From NCBI GenBank assembly GCA_002393735.1, contig DGTK01000010.1, positions 77,918-130,094 on the forward strand: a stretch of DNA of 52,177 nucleotides, in the 5' to 3' direction. Origin of the DNA: Lachnospiraceae bacterium UBA4338. Lineage in GTDB: Bacteria; Bacillota; Clostridia; Lachnospirales; Lachnospiraceae. Below, in pieces: positions 8,090 through 15,441 of the stretch (position 1 is the stretch's first letter; every line of letters begins with the position of its first letter). Below the pieces are notes generated by a model, which worked only from the letters and a program-made list of their open reading frames with translations, was not told the origin of the DNA and did no database searches. The position numbers were made by a program, and so were the translations under genes.

Positions 8090-8114
8090 ATCGTTATACA
8101 ATATAGAAAACGAT
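8090..8114. promoter_or_regulatory. Inverted repeat at the sigma/ABC operon promoter
   Basis: ATCGTT (8090-8095) and AACGAT (8109-8114) form inverted arms with a 13-nt spacer containing TATACA, a fair -10 box, 16-40 nt upstream of the sigma-factor ATG. No good -35 is visible, which would fit activator or ECF-dependent transcription. Confidence 0.3.
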
Positions 8115-8129
8115 AACAGGAGCTCCACA

Positions 8130-8654
8130 ATGATAAGCGATGAAGAATTAATAAAAAGTATTCGTGCCGGTGACGAGTCAGCAGCCGAAGAACTGGTTAA
8201 GCGATACTATTCCGACATCCTTCGATACTGCAGGCGACATCTTTCAGACCAAAGCTTAGCGGAAGATGCCGCTCAGGAAACATTTTACCGAGTATTTAGA
8301 AGTCTGATGCGATATCAGGATAAGGATTATTTTCGGGCATGGATTTATACGATTGCCAGGAACATCTGTATTGATGAAAACAAAAAACAGAAAGATATAG
8401 TATTGCAGGAAACCGAGGATATTGGAAAAGAAAGCAGTGAAATCAGGCTTATCGAGGATCAGAACGAAATAGAACGTCTGCTTACATCTTTACCGGATGA
8501 GCAAAGAGAAGCCATACTTTTATATTTCGAGGAAGAATTAACCTATAAGGAAATTGGGAAAATACTGGGTATTCCGCCACGAACCGCACAAAGCAGAGTG
8601 AAAAACGGTTTGAAAAAGCTTAAAAGGCAGAAAGGAAGAAAAGATGAAGGATGA
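8130..8654 (+). CDS. ECF-type RNA polymerase sigma factor
   Basis: 174 residues. Region 2 spans about residues 20-90 (ELVKRYYSDILRYCRRHL, then DAAQETFYRVFRSL and FRAWIYTIARN). Region 4 spans about 115-168 (SLPDEQREAILLYFEEELTYKEIGKILGI then PPRTAQSRVKNGLKKLK, the helix-turn-helix). No region 1.1 or 3, as expected for the ECF group. AGGAG lies 9 nt before the ATG. The next gene starts 11 nt before its stop codon. In this arrangement the following membrane protein is the natural candidate for an anti-sigma factor, and the ABC exporter downstream is the probable output. Confidence 0.88.
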   Translation: MISDEELIKSIRAGDESAAEELVKRYYSDILRYCRRHLSDQSLAEDAAQETFYRVFRSLMRYQDKDYFRAWIYTIARNICIDENKKQKDIVLQETEDIGKESSEIRLIEDQNEIERLLTSLPDEQREAILLYFEEELTYKEIGKILGIPPRTAQSRVKNGLKKLKRQKGRKDEG

Positions 8655-9396
8655 ATTATATGAGTATTTTCATAACAAAAATAATAATGAAATACCAAAT
8701 AAAATGGATGAAACCATAGAAGGATGCAAGCAGATAATGAAAATTGAAAAAGACAGGGCATCATTTCATATGGGATTTATGGAATTCCTGGCAGACACCT
8801 TTCATCGTGACGGGCTTCCTTTGGTTGGAGTACAAATCGTAGTTTTGTTGGCAGTGTGCTTTATCATCAGAGAATTACGGGATATTCCCAATCTTCTGCC
8901 TGTGTTTGCCCCGCTGTTTATACTGGCAGCTTTGCCTTCGCTTTTTAAAGCAAAAATATATCGAATGAGCGAATTGGAAGCGGCAACAAGTTTATCGAAC
9001 ATTTCGTTATTCCTTGCACGATTAATAATAATACTGCTTACTGATTTATTTTCATTTACTATATTGCTTGCTTTGGAAGCCCCACATATCAAATCAGTTC
9101 AAACCCTTTTTAATATGATTATATATGTCCTTGTTCCTTACACATTCTGCGTAAGTATCTTGCTGTTTCAAGTGAGAAAAAAAGGAAGCATCGGATATAG
9201 AAGCTGCATCTTCGTTATTGTCTTATGCAGTTTGTTTTTCTGGGTTACGGCTGTATTTCTTCCCATACTATACAATGTTTCATCCATAGGATTATGGATT
9301 ATTTTCTTAACTGCATTCTTATTCTTTATGTTTAAAGAAATAAAAGAAGCCGTAGGCTCAATTAAGGAGGGACGAATTTATGGAGTTATCTCTTAA
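8644..9396 (+). CDS. Integral membrane protein, possible anti-sigma partner
   Basis: 250 residues: a charged N-terminal segment of about 55 residues (EYFHNKNNNEIPNK ... CKQIMKIEK) followed by six or so hydrophobic helices in three pairs (residues ~60-100, ~120-180, ~190-240). I know no firm family name. Similar genes occur between ECF sigma factors and ABC exporters in Clostridia. The cytosolic N-terminus resembles the short sigma-binding tails of transmembrane anti-sigma factors, but no zinc HxxxCxxC motif is present. It overlaps the sigma gene by 11 nt and the ABC ATPase gene by 17 nt, so translation is coupled. Confidence 0.65.
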   Translation: MKDELYEYFHNKNNNEIPNKMDETIEGCKQIMKIEKDRASFHMGFMEFLADTFHRDGLPLVGVQIVVLLAVCFIIRELRDIPNLLPVFAPLFILAALPSLFKAKIYRMSELEAATSLSNISLFLARLIIILLTDLFSFTILLALEAPHIKSVQTLFNMIIYVLVPYTFCVSILLFQVRKKGSIGYRSCIFVIVLCSLFFWVTAVFLPILYNVSSIGLWIIFLTAFLFFMFKEIKEAVGSIKEGRIYGVIS

Positions 9397-10255
9397 CAAT
9401 ATTACAAAAAAATATGGTGACAAAAAGGTTGTAAATAATGTTACTACTACTATGACACCGGGTGTTTATGGTCTACTGGGTGCAAACGGAGCAGGGAAAA
9501 CGACACTGATGCGAATGATGACCGCAATTTTGGAACCGACATCAGGAGAGATTCTGTTTGATAAAGAAAACATTATGAAAATGGGTGCAGAATACAGGAG
9601 TATTCTCGGATATTTACCGCAGGATTTCGGGTATTATCCCAACTCGAGTGCGAAAGATTTTCTGCTTTATATCGCAACGTTAAAGGGGATTCCTTCAAAA
9701 GTTGCAAAAATCAAAGCGCAGGAGTTGTTGGATACCATAGGATTAAGTGATGTTGCAAATAAAAAAATCAAAACATACTCCGGTGGAATGAAACAAAGGC
9801 TGGGAATAGCACAGGCATTATTAAATGACCCACAGATTCTTATCCTGGATGAACCTACCGCTGGTCTGGATCCGAAGGAACGAGTTAAATTTCGTAATCT
9901 GATTTCTTCTCTGGCTCAAAACAGAATCGTCATTTTGTCCACACATATCGTTTCTGATGTTGAGGCAATAGCAGACAAAGTTTTTTTAATGAAATACGGT
10001 CAGTTTGTGTCGGAAGGAACCATACAGGATCTTATTGATGAGGTTCAGGGACATGTATGGGAATTAGCCATTAATCCCAAAGAAGCTGACACATGGGAGG
10101 AAAAAATGACAGTTGCAAACCTTCGTCGCGAAGGCAATTGCACCATACTTCGAATTATAAGTGAAGAATCCCCATCTGAGTCGGCAATATGCATTCCGGC
10201 GACATTAGAAGATTTATATTTATATCATTTCCCAATGGAAAGGAGCAAACAATAA
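9380..10255 (+). CDS. ABC transporter ATP-binding protein
   Basis: 291 residues with a full ATPase set: Walker A GANGAGKTTL near 36, Q-loop LPQDFG near 91, signature YSGGMKQRLGIAQA near 132, Walker B ILILDEPTAGLDP near 152, and H-loop STHI near 195. The C-terminal 70 residues are the extension typical of ABC-2 exporter ATPases. AAGGAGGG lies 9 nt before the ATG. The stop codon directly abuts the permease ATG. Substrate may be a lipid, peptide or antibiotic; nothing here decides it. Confidence 0.92.
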   Translation: MELSLNNITKKYGDKKVVNNVTTTMTPGVYGLLGANGAGKTTLMRMMTAILEPTSGEILFDKENIMKMGAEYRSILGYLPQDFGYYPNSSAKDFLLYIATLKGIPSKVAKIKAQELLDTIGLSDVANKKIKTYSGGMKQRLGIAQALLNDPQILILDEPTAGLDPKERVKFRNLISSLAQNRIVILSTHIVSDVEAIADKVFLMKYGQFVSEGTIQDLIDEVQGHVWELAINPKEADTWEEKMTVANLRREGNCTILRIISEESPSESAICIPATLEDLYLYHFPMERSKQ

Positions 10256-11452
10256 ATGGATTTAATCAAAGCAGAACACAAGAAATTATGGAGCAAAAAA
10301 TCTGTTCAAGTCAGCGTACTATTATGCTTTGCATATATCATTATATTTGCCGGCATACTCCAATATCAGTGGTTTACCTTTGGCAGTCCAAAGGACGAAA
10401 CAAGCATTTGGGGAAATCATTTTGACGGTTATGACAATATAAGAAATCATCAGAAATACGCCGAACAATTTGGCAATCTGCTAACGGATTCATCTTTTTC
10501 TGATATGGTTTCCAATTATCAGAATTTATCGGAATCGGAAAACGATTTATCTGACTGGAAAGTAGTAAATACATGGTTGCAAACAATGTATCCAGATCTC
10601 GAAAGATCCGATACCTACAAAATCATGATGCAGTATGTTGACACCAATCAGCTGACAGGGTTATATGATAAGCGGCAAAAAGCAATTGATGATTTTCTGG
10701 AGTCATTCGGTACATCTGAAAAAGAAACGGAATATCTTATGTCTATGAACAACAAGGTAAATACCCCATTTTCCTATGTTTGGACCGAAGGCTGGATGAC
10801 TATTCTCGGCAACCTGCAGGATTACGGAATTATGATTGCAATTGTATTAGTTATATGCCTTGCTCCGCTTTTCTCTGGAGAATGGCATAATCGAACCGGG
10901 GCAATGATTTTATCAATGAAGAACGGATGGAAAAAAGATGCCATTGCAAAAATAATCGTAGGCTTTTCCTTTTCAGCTGAACTGTTTTTTATCATAGCCA
11001 TCCCAAGTGTTATCGTTCAGTTAATCTATTTTGGTACAAGCGGCTTCGATATGCCCATCCAGTGCATTAAAATGATTGCGGTTGCACCCATGAATATGTT
11101 GGAAGCCGAAATCTACGAATACGCACACGCATTTATGGGAATCATGGGATTTGCAGGCTTGGTAATGCTCATTTCTGCCTTCTCTAAAAGCGAAATCGCA
11201 TCAATTATTGCCGGATTTGCCCTACTGTTTATTCCGACTATTTTTTCGGAATACTTACCATATCAGTTTCAACTCTTCTCTGATCTGTTCCCGTTGGTTG
11301 GCAATTCCGCTATAATTTTCCGCACAAATACTTTAAACATCTTCGGTAAAATTGTTTGGATGCCGTATCTTCAATTACTGATTCCTCCATTATTTGGAAT
11401 CATCAGCATTCCTTTTACCGTAAAGCTGTGGTCGAAACGATTACGAATATAA
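10256..11452 (+). CDS. ABC-2 type transporter permease
   Basis: 398 residues. One membrane helix near 20-40 (VLLCFAYIIIFAGILQY) is followed by an extracellular loop of about 145 residues and then five helices (near 190-215, 235-265, 285-320, 325-345, 370-395). This one-plus-five arrangement is the ABC-2 export permease plan. It starts immediately after the ATPase stop codon and is the last gene of the sigma/membrane/ABC operon, which ends at the hairpin at 11470. Confidence 0.82.
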   Translation: MDLIKAEHKKLWSKKSVQVSVLLCFAYIIIFAGILQYQWFTFGSPKDETSIWGNHFDGYDNIRNHQKYAEQFGNLLTDSSFSDMVSNYQNLSESENDLSDWKVVNTWLQTMYPDLERSDTYKIMMQYVDTNQLTGLYDKRQKAIDDFLESFGTSEKETEYLMSMNNKVNTPFSYVWTEGWMTILGNLQDYGIMIAIVLVICLAPLFSGEWHNRTGAMILSMKNGWKKDAIAKIIVGFSFSAELFFIIAIPSVIVQLIYFGTSGFDMPIQCIKMIAVAPMNMLEAEIYEYAHAFMGIMGFAGLVMLISAFSKSEIASIIAGFALLFIPTIFSEYLPYQFQLFSDLFPLVGNSAIIFRTNTLNIFGKIVWMPYLQLLIPPLFGIISIPFTVKLWSKRLRI

Positions 11453-11469
11453 CAATCTTTTAACCAAAA

Positions 11470-11499
11470 GAGCCGCTACTGATTTGTGAGTAACGGCTC
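11470..11499 (+). terminator. Rho-independent terminator of the sigma/ABC operon
   Basis: AGCCGCTACT pairs with AGTAACGGCT (one G-U), loop about 8 nt. A run of nine T follows at about 11510-11518, slightly distant, so termination may be imperfect. Confidence 0.6.
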
Positions 11500-11519
11500 C
11501 TTGCATCTGTTTTTTTTTA

Positions 11520-11604
11520 TAGTCCCAATTCGTCTAATTGTTTTATGAGAAAATCTTCCAAACGTTTCTTATCCGGCAAGCAGATTTTTACGAACGTCTA
11601 AAGA
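11520..11604 (-). pseudogene. Short gene remnant carrying 23-bp repeat copy 2
   Basis: On the minus strand two overlapping frames look like a broken gene end: MRNSLDVRKNLLAG then stop, and VKICLPDKKRLEDFLIKQLDELGL ending TAA near 11520. The 23-bp repeat (11582-11604) lies in its upstream part and equals 5397-5419. No complete gene can be built. I do not recognise the family. Confidence 0.3.
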
Positions 11605-11656
11605 GTTACGCATATAATAATGAATGCAAATTAAATTAAAAAGGGCTTTACCCTTT

Positions 11657-11947
11657 TTATTTGTTAAAATGACGTATCATTTTGGCAAAATTATGAATCT
11701 CGTGTATGATTACAGAATCTGAATTGATTTCATAAATAAAGGTATAGTCCTTATAATACATCTCTTTCACGGAAGTATCATTTGTCCATTTTGCTTGCGT
11801 CCCTTTGTTTGCAAAATTCCCAAGGCTGTCACCAAAATCTATTAATTCATTTACAAATGACAATGCTCGATCGATATTGTCTTTCGCAATAAATAATTCG
11901 ATTTCTTCTAAGTCATTTAATGCCTCGACCGTCCATTTAACATTCAT
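11657..11947 (-). CDS. RelE/ParE family toxin
   Basis: 96 residues with the compact fold pattern of ParE toxins: WTVEALNDLEEIELFIAKDN at the N-terminus, then VKEMYYKDYTFIYEINSDSVIIHEIHNFAKM with the closing basic tail IRHFNK. RelE-type members cleave ribosome-bound mRNA while ParE-type members poison gyrase; the lack of the full RelE catalytic set makes the ParE side more likely, but this is not certain. The start codon overlaps the antitoxin stop by 4 nt, the usual antitoxin-first order. It sits next to the island boundary and may stabilise the 7.1-12.3 kb segment. Confidence 0.8.
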   Translation of the reverse strand: MNVKWTVEALNDLEEIELFIAKDNIDRALSFVNELIDFGDSLGNFANKGTQAKWTNDTSVKEMYYKDYTFIYEINSDSVIIHEIHNFAKMIRHFNK

Positions 11948-12150
11948 AAGGAAGCAGTCTCCTTTTTGTATTTATTTGCAAAATATAACCGAACATCGTC
12001 TGTAGACATGGTTCCCTGTTCTTTGATTGATTGTCTGCTTTTTTCAAGCTGAATCTGTTTAAATATGCCCTCTAAAATCTCTATTTCGTCCTGTATATCA
12101 TCCGAGATGGCATTTAATCTATTATATACGTTAGCTTTAGCTATACTCAT
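11944..12150 (-). CDS. Cognate antitoxin of the ParE-type toxin
   Basis: 68 residues from the ATG at 12150 (MSIAKANVYNRLNAISDD); an ATG 13 codons upstream is less likely because GGAAGTGAG lies 5 nt before 12150. The protein is helical with a long amphipathic stretch (IQDEIEILEGIFKQIQLEKSRQ) and a C-terminal toxin-wrapping tail (DDVRLYFANKYKKETASL). No clear DNA-binding motif of the Phd or RHH type is visible. Overlap with the toxin (ATGA) implies coupled translation. Confidence 0.75.
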   Translation of the reverse strand: MSIAKANVYNRLNAISDDIQDEIEILEGIFKQIQLEKSRQSIKEQGTMSTDDVRLYFANKYKKETASL

Positions 12151-12258
12151 AAATCTCACTTCCTTTCTGCTTGTTTTTCTCAATTTCATTATAACACAAT
12201 CTAAATAAAAAAAGAAAAATATTTTAACATCAAATATAACACAATGTAAGCAAAAAAA

Positions 12259-12279
12259 CCTCAGGATTTATTCCTGAGG
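12259..12279. terminator. Hairpin terminator next to the att site
   Basis: CCTCAGG and CCTGAGG pair around ATTTATT, flanked by AAAAAAA and TTTTT, so it can work on both strands. If the island were removed, this would lie just downstream of tRNA-Gly, so it may be the original tRNA terminator. Confidence 0.7.
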
Positions 12280-12290
12280 TTTTTCCTGCG

Positions 12291-12310
12291 AGCAGGTGAT
12301 GGGAATCGAA
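12291..12310. repeat. attL: 20-bp duplication of the tRNA-Gly 3' end
   Basis: AGCAGGTGATGGGAATCGAA is identical to 29816-29835, which is the 3' end of tRNA-Gly(TCC) including the discriminator base and part of the T-arm. The following bases differ (GG here, CC in the tRNA). This is the expected product of tyrosine-integrase insertion into a tRNA gene and marks the left end of a 17.5 kb island. Confidence 0.85.
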
Positions 12311-12369
12311 GGATGATATCCATCAAAAAAATACGATAAATAGGAGGTTTGCACGCTCGCTATTTTTTA

Positions 12370-12390
12370 TCAGACCAAATTCAGACCAAA
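12370..12390 (+). repeat. Left integrase arm-type repeat pair
   Basis: Two tandem copies of TCAGACCAAA with 11-nt period lie 60 nt inside attL. The same pair with 10-nt period occurs at 29741-29760, 55 nt inside attR, in the same orientation. Matching position at both ends suggests integrase arm-binding sites. Confidence 0.55.
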
Positions 12391-12840
12391 ATCTAAAAAT
12401 TTCACTCCAACTTTATAGACATGCAAAACATCACTACATTAATGCTATTATAACATAAATCAGATATATATGCTTTAAAAATACAAAAAAGCGTTTAAAA
12501 TAAGGATTTTCAATAAATAAGAAGGTTCTTTTTTTATTTAATTGTATAATTAATTATATAATAATAAGACAAATTAAATAATATGTGTTACAATATAAGT
12601 AATTATATATTTTGCTAAAGCATTCGGAAACGAGGCTTTTATTATTTGGTCGGATTAGACAATACTTATTGCAATTTAATAATTGTTTTTTAATATGTTC
12701 ATCTAAGTTTGTAATATACATGAATTTGTTAACGGGACTGATTTTCTATCAAAAAATGTTCTAATCCGCCTTAATTATTTAAAAACAGGATATATTTCTA
12801 AATACCAAATATAAATATTTATTATATAGGAGTTAAAACA
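12391..12840. other. AT-rich gene-free stretch at the left island end
   Basis: About 450 nt without a credible coding frame, very rich in A and T, with several TATAAT-like words. An inverted pair CGGATTAGA/TCTAATCCG (about 12652-12660 with 12761-12769) is separated by 100 nt. The region precedes the Rep-like gene and could hold its promoter, an origin, or a small RNA; nothing more specific can be supported. Confidence 0.4.
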
Positions 12841-12841
12841 T

Positions 12842-14527
12842 ATGTGTAAAGAGAATGCTAATCATCATTTATATAATATTGATAATTATGAGAATAATAT
12901 CTATATAGATTACGAGAATGATTCTGATATTCCCTATCATTTCTCATCGCCCGGAGTATTTATATCACAACTTTATAACAAAGAGTTTGCTACCGTACAA
13001 AGTGTAGATCAAATTGTTTTAAGCTTTGCACTTAATGATGATAAATACGATACAATTCATAAATATTTAGAAATGAATTCCGATTCAGAACCTATAACTG
13101 TCAATCCTACTTTTGGAAGAAACAATTATAAAAAAACTTATTCTATAAAATCTCTAGAAAGTTATATGTTAGTAAAAATCGGTACAAAAGATAATCCAAA
13201 CGAAGGAATTGTAGTGTTCAATCCCAACAAAACTATGCAAGGCGTCGATGAGATTGGAACTATAAACGAGGATGAATTACAAGTAGTTAATAATATCGCT
13301 GCTTGTTCGGATATTTTTCATGTACTTAGTTATGACATGACTATCGATATATACGGCATCTGTAGGGAAAAAATCTTTTTTGGATTAAATAAAGCAGATT
13401 CATATTTTGTGAAAGATACCGAATATCTTCGCGATATAGGACAAAATTATCGTTTCAAAATTTATCAAAAAAGCGCTAATGTTGTTCGATTAGAAATGAC
13501 AGTCTTTCAAAATAAGAAAAATGTTGATGAGTTAGTAAAAGACTATGTTGATAATTTTCCAAGTATATTTTTTAGTCGATTTAATCCTAATTTTGATCTT
13601 TCTAATCAAAGTTCGACATTTGTTGAACGCCATATACAAGCGATACGATCCGGACTGACTCAAAACAATCCAATAAAATACTTGGAAAACGAAATGTTTC
13701 CATTATCAAAAACACAATTAAAGGAACTTAATACACTTAAAAACACTGATATCGAAGTATATAACAATAAACTTAAAGAATACGAGGTTACATCTTTTTA
13801 TACGAATGGTAAAAAAAAGACTGGACCTAATACATATAAGCATCACCACGAGCAAAGAGATAAGATAATTGATATTTGGAAGGGAAAATGTATCGAAGAA
13901 TTCATGCCAGACACTGTGATGATAGACTCGTTCAGAAAAATGCTTTCTGCTTGGCATGATTACTTTTCATCAACTATTAATATAAAAAAAAGTACGATTA
14001 ATACATCAGAAATACAGGATGATTATTTGTATTATTCAGTTAACAATGCTATCACTGAAGACGAATATGAACTATTACTAAACGATTTATTTGAATATGG
14101 TTGTGTCCAAATCGATAATTATATCCTTGATTGGACTGAAGTTGTTCATGCCTCTCAGAGTTATTTGAGTGATTCAGCTTTTATCAAATTAACGAATTTA
14201 CGAAAATTATTAACTGACGACGATATCGAATACCTTCAAAACAAAGAAAGAGTCGACATTCCTTTGTCGGATGATACTCTTCTTGAAGCAATAGATTGTT
14301 TAAAGAATATTAATCAGCCTGACATTAAACACTTATTGAGTTTAAACAACATAAAAACAATAGGCGAAGCCCGGAATGCATTAAATAAATACTATCTTGG
14401 TGATTATAACCCTGACAATATCACTTGTTGGTTAGGTGTTCTTATATACTTCATAAAAAAGTGTACAACGATATCAGAAAACATAATCATAAACAGTTTT
14501 TCTAATATTACACCACCGGTGAAGTAA
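12842..14527 (+). CDS. Putative rolling-circle-type replication initiation (Rep-like) protein
   Basis: 561 residues, soluble, low-GC. I do not recognise it outright. The segment from about residue 160 to 225 resembles Rep proteins of small rolling-circle replicons: VLSYDMTIDIYG (a strand with two acidic residues), then RFKIYQKSANVVRLEMTVFQNKKN, similar to the K-I-Y-x-K ... R-x-E pattern of phage and plasmid Reps. A HUH motif is not clear, though KHHHEQRDK occurs near 337. The C-terminal 200 residues are helical. A ribosome site TAGGAG precedes the ATG by 8 nt. A striking cruciform sequence follows 18 nt after the stop, as an origin would. The Rep call is an inference. Confidence 0.35.
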   Translation: MCKENANHHLYNIDNYENNIYIDYENDSDIPYHFSSPGVFISQLYNKEFATVQSVDQIVLSFALNDDKYDTIHKYLEMNSDSEPITVNPTFGRNNYKKTYSIKSLESYMLVKIGTKDNPNEGIVVFNPNKTMQGVDEIGTINEDELQVVNNIAACSDIFHVLSYDMTIDIYGICREKIFFGLNKADSYFVKDTEYLRDIGQNYRFKIYQKSANVVRLEMTVFQNKKNVDELVKDYVDNFPSIFFSRFNPNFDLSNQSSTFVERHIQAIRSGLTQNNPIKYLENEMFPLSKTQLKELNTLKNTDIEVYNNKLKEYEVTSFYTNGKKKTGPNTYKHHHEQRDKIIDIWKGKCIEEFMPDTVMIDSFRKMLSAWHDYFSSTINIKKSTINTSEIQDDYLYYSVNNAITEDEYELLLNDLFEYGCVQIDNYILDWTEVVHASQSYLSDSAFIKLTNLRKLLTDDDIEYLQNKERVDIPLSDDTLLEAIDCLKNINQPDIKHLLSLNNIKTIGEARNALNKYYLGDYNPDNITCWLGVLIYFIKKCTTISENIIINSFSNITPPVK

Positions 14528-14544
14528 TAATTATGAATAAGACA

Positions 14545-14606
14545 ATATTATGGCGGTCATTGACTGCGCGGAAGCGCAGTATAACTTGCCGAGACCGCCA
14601 TAATAT
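14545..14606. other. Large cruciform/branched hairpin downstream of the Rep-like gene
   Basis: A perfect 14-bp stem ATATTATGGCGGTC (14545-14558) with GACCGCCATAATAT (14593-14606) encloses an inner hairpin ACTGCGC-GGAA-GCGCAGT (14563-14580, 7-bp stem, GGAA tetraloop). The right side leaves ATAACTTGCCGA unpaired. There is no T-run, so this is not an ordinary terminator. It may be a replication origin hairpin or a structured RNA. Confidence 0.7.
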
Positions 14607-14651
14607 GCGTTTACCAATCTATATTATTGATGTACAGAAAGCGAAATAATC

Positions 14652-15020
14652 ATGTTAATAATGCCTTATTATACTAATCTAACAGATTACGCGGTTTCAC
14701 TAAAGATTTGCTCGTATAAAGGTAAAAGCCATAATCTGTGTATACAGTTATATTTAGATACACAACCCTATTGCAGCCTTACGGTTAATCTTAACGAATC
14801 CATATTGCCATTTCAGGCATTTATAGATACCTATAATCTGGATTGGGTTGTTGATTTTATCACAGAAAACGAACTTGGGTATTATGCTGGAAACACACGT
14901 AAAGTAAAACGATGCGAATATCCTTTGTTCTGTTTTTATCCAGAACGGCTATATGTATGTAGCCCAGTTGATTATGACATTTATGTAAGAGGTGTTAATT
15001 ATGAGCGTAAAACCGATTAA
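14652..15020 (+). CDS. DUF4313-like small protein
   Basis: 122 residues (or 119 from the third Met). The pattern QLYLDTQPYCSLTVNLNES, then FIDTYNLDWVVDFITENELGYYAGNTRK, then CEYPLFCFYPERLY follows the usual DUF4313 order, in which a predicted strand-rich start is followed by ENxLG and a YPLY/F box. Such proteins are common on plasmids and integrative elements of Firmicutes; their function is unknown. It overlaps the next small gene by 20 nt, forming an operon with three RHH-like genes downstream. No strong ribosome site is visible. Confidence 0.5.
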   Translation: MLIMPYYTNLTDYAVSLKICSYKGKSHNLCIQLYLDTQPYCSLTVNLNESILPFQAFIDTYNLDWVVDFITENELGYYAGNTRKVKRCEYPLFCFYPERLYVCSPVDYDIYVRGVNYERKTD

Positions 15021-15228
15021 TAGCAAAGGGACTTATTCAACTTCTACAGCTCAACGAAAGGCGTATTTAAAATACCGCTGTAAGCATGAAACATTAGTTG
15101 CATACTTACCAATTGGCACAAAAAAAGAAATAAAAAACTATGGCTATAATCCCAACCAATTGTTAAGAGAACTTTTGCTTCAATACCTAGATCATTATGA
15201 AGAAAGTGAGAATAAATACAATGAGTAA
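15001..15228 (+). CDS. Small RHH-like protein 1 of 3
   Basis: 75 residues from the ATG at 15001, chosen because AGAGGTG lies 6 nt upstream, over an ATG three codons earlier. After a basic N-terminus (QRKAYLKYRCKHE) it has the segment LVAYLPIGTKKEIKNYGYNPNQLLRELLLQYLD, a strand, a turn with P-I-G-T-K, and two helices, as in ribbon-helix-helix regulators. The two following genes carry the same module, so the three are paralogues. Likely a DNA-binding regulator of the island; targets unknown. Confidence 0.6.
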   Translation: MSVKPINSKGTYSTSTAQRKAYLKYRCKHETLVAYLPIGTKKEIKNYGYNPNQLLRELLLQYLDHYEESENKYNE

Positions 15229-15439
15229 TGGAATCGGCGACTTTAAAGGGTTTTATGCAACAACGAAAGGTCAACGAAGCATAAGTCGAAAATACGCTAA
15301 TAGGCACGATGTAATTCATATAAATGTTCCTATCGGGACGAGGAATAGAATTCAAAAGACCGGATTATCCCAACAAGACATATTGCGCGATATTATTAGT
15401 GATTGGCTTAATAAAAAAGGTGAAATAAAGGAGGTTTAG
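15221..15439 (+). CDS. Small RHH-like protein 2 of 3
   Basis: 72 residues from the ATG at 15221 (MSNGIGDFKG). It shares the module of its neighbours: VIHINVPIGTRNRIQKTGLSQQDILRDIISDWLN, preceded by a basic stretch (TTKGQRSISRKYANRH) that parallels the first protein. The start overlaps the end of gene 1 by 8 nt and the stop lies 2 nt before gene 3, so the three are translationally coupled. An upstream ATG eight codons earlier has no better ribosome site. Confidence 0.55.
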   Translation: MSNGIGDFKGFYATTKGQRSISRKYANRHDVIHINVPIGTRNRIQKTGLSQQDILRDIISDWLNKKGEIKEV

Positions 15440-15441
15440 TT

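Noticed and set aside
14545..14606. Simple terminator of the Rep-like gene
   Set aside because: The stem is branched and no T-run follows on either strand.
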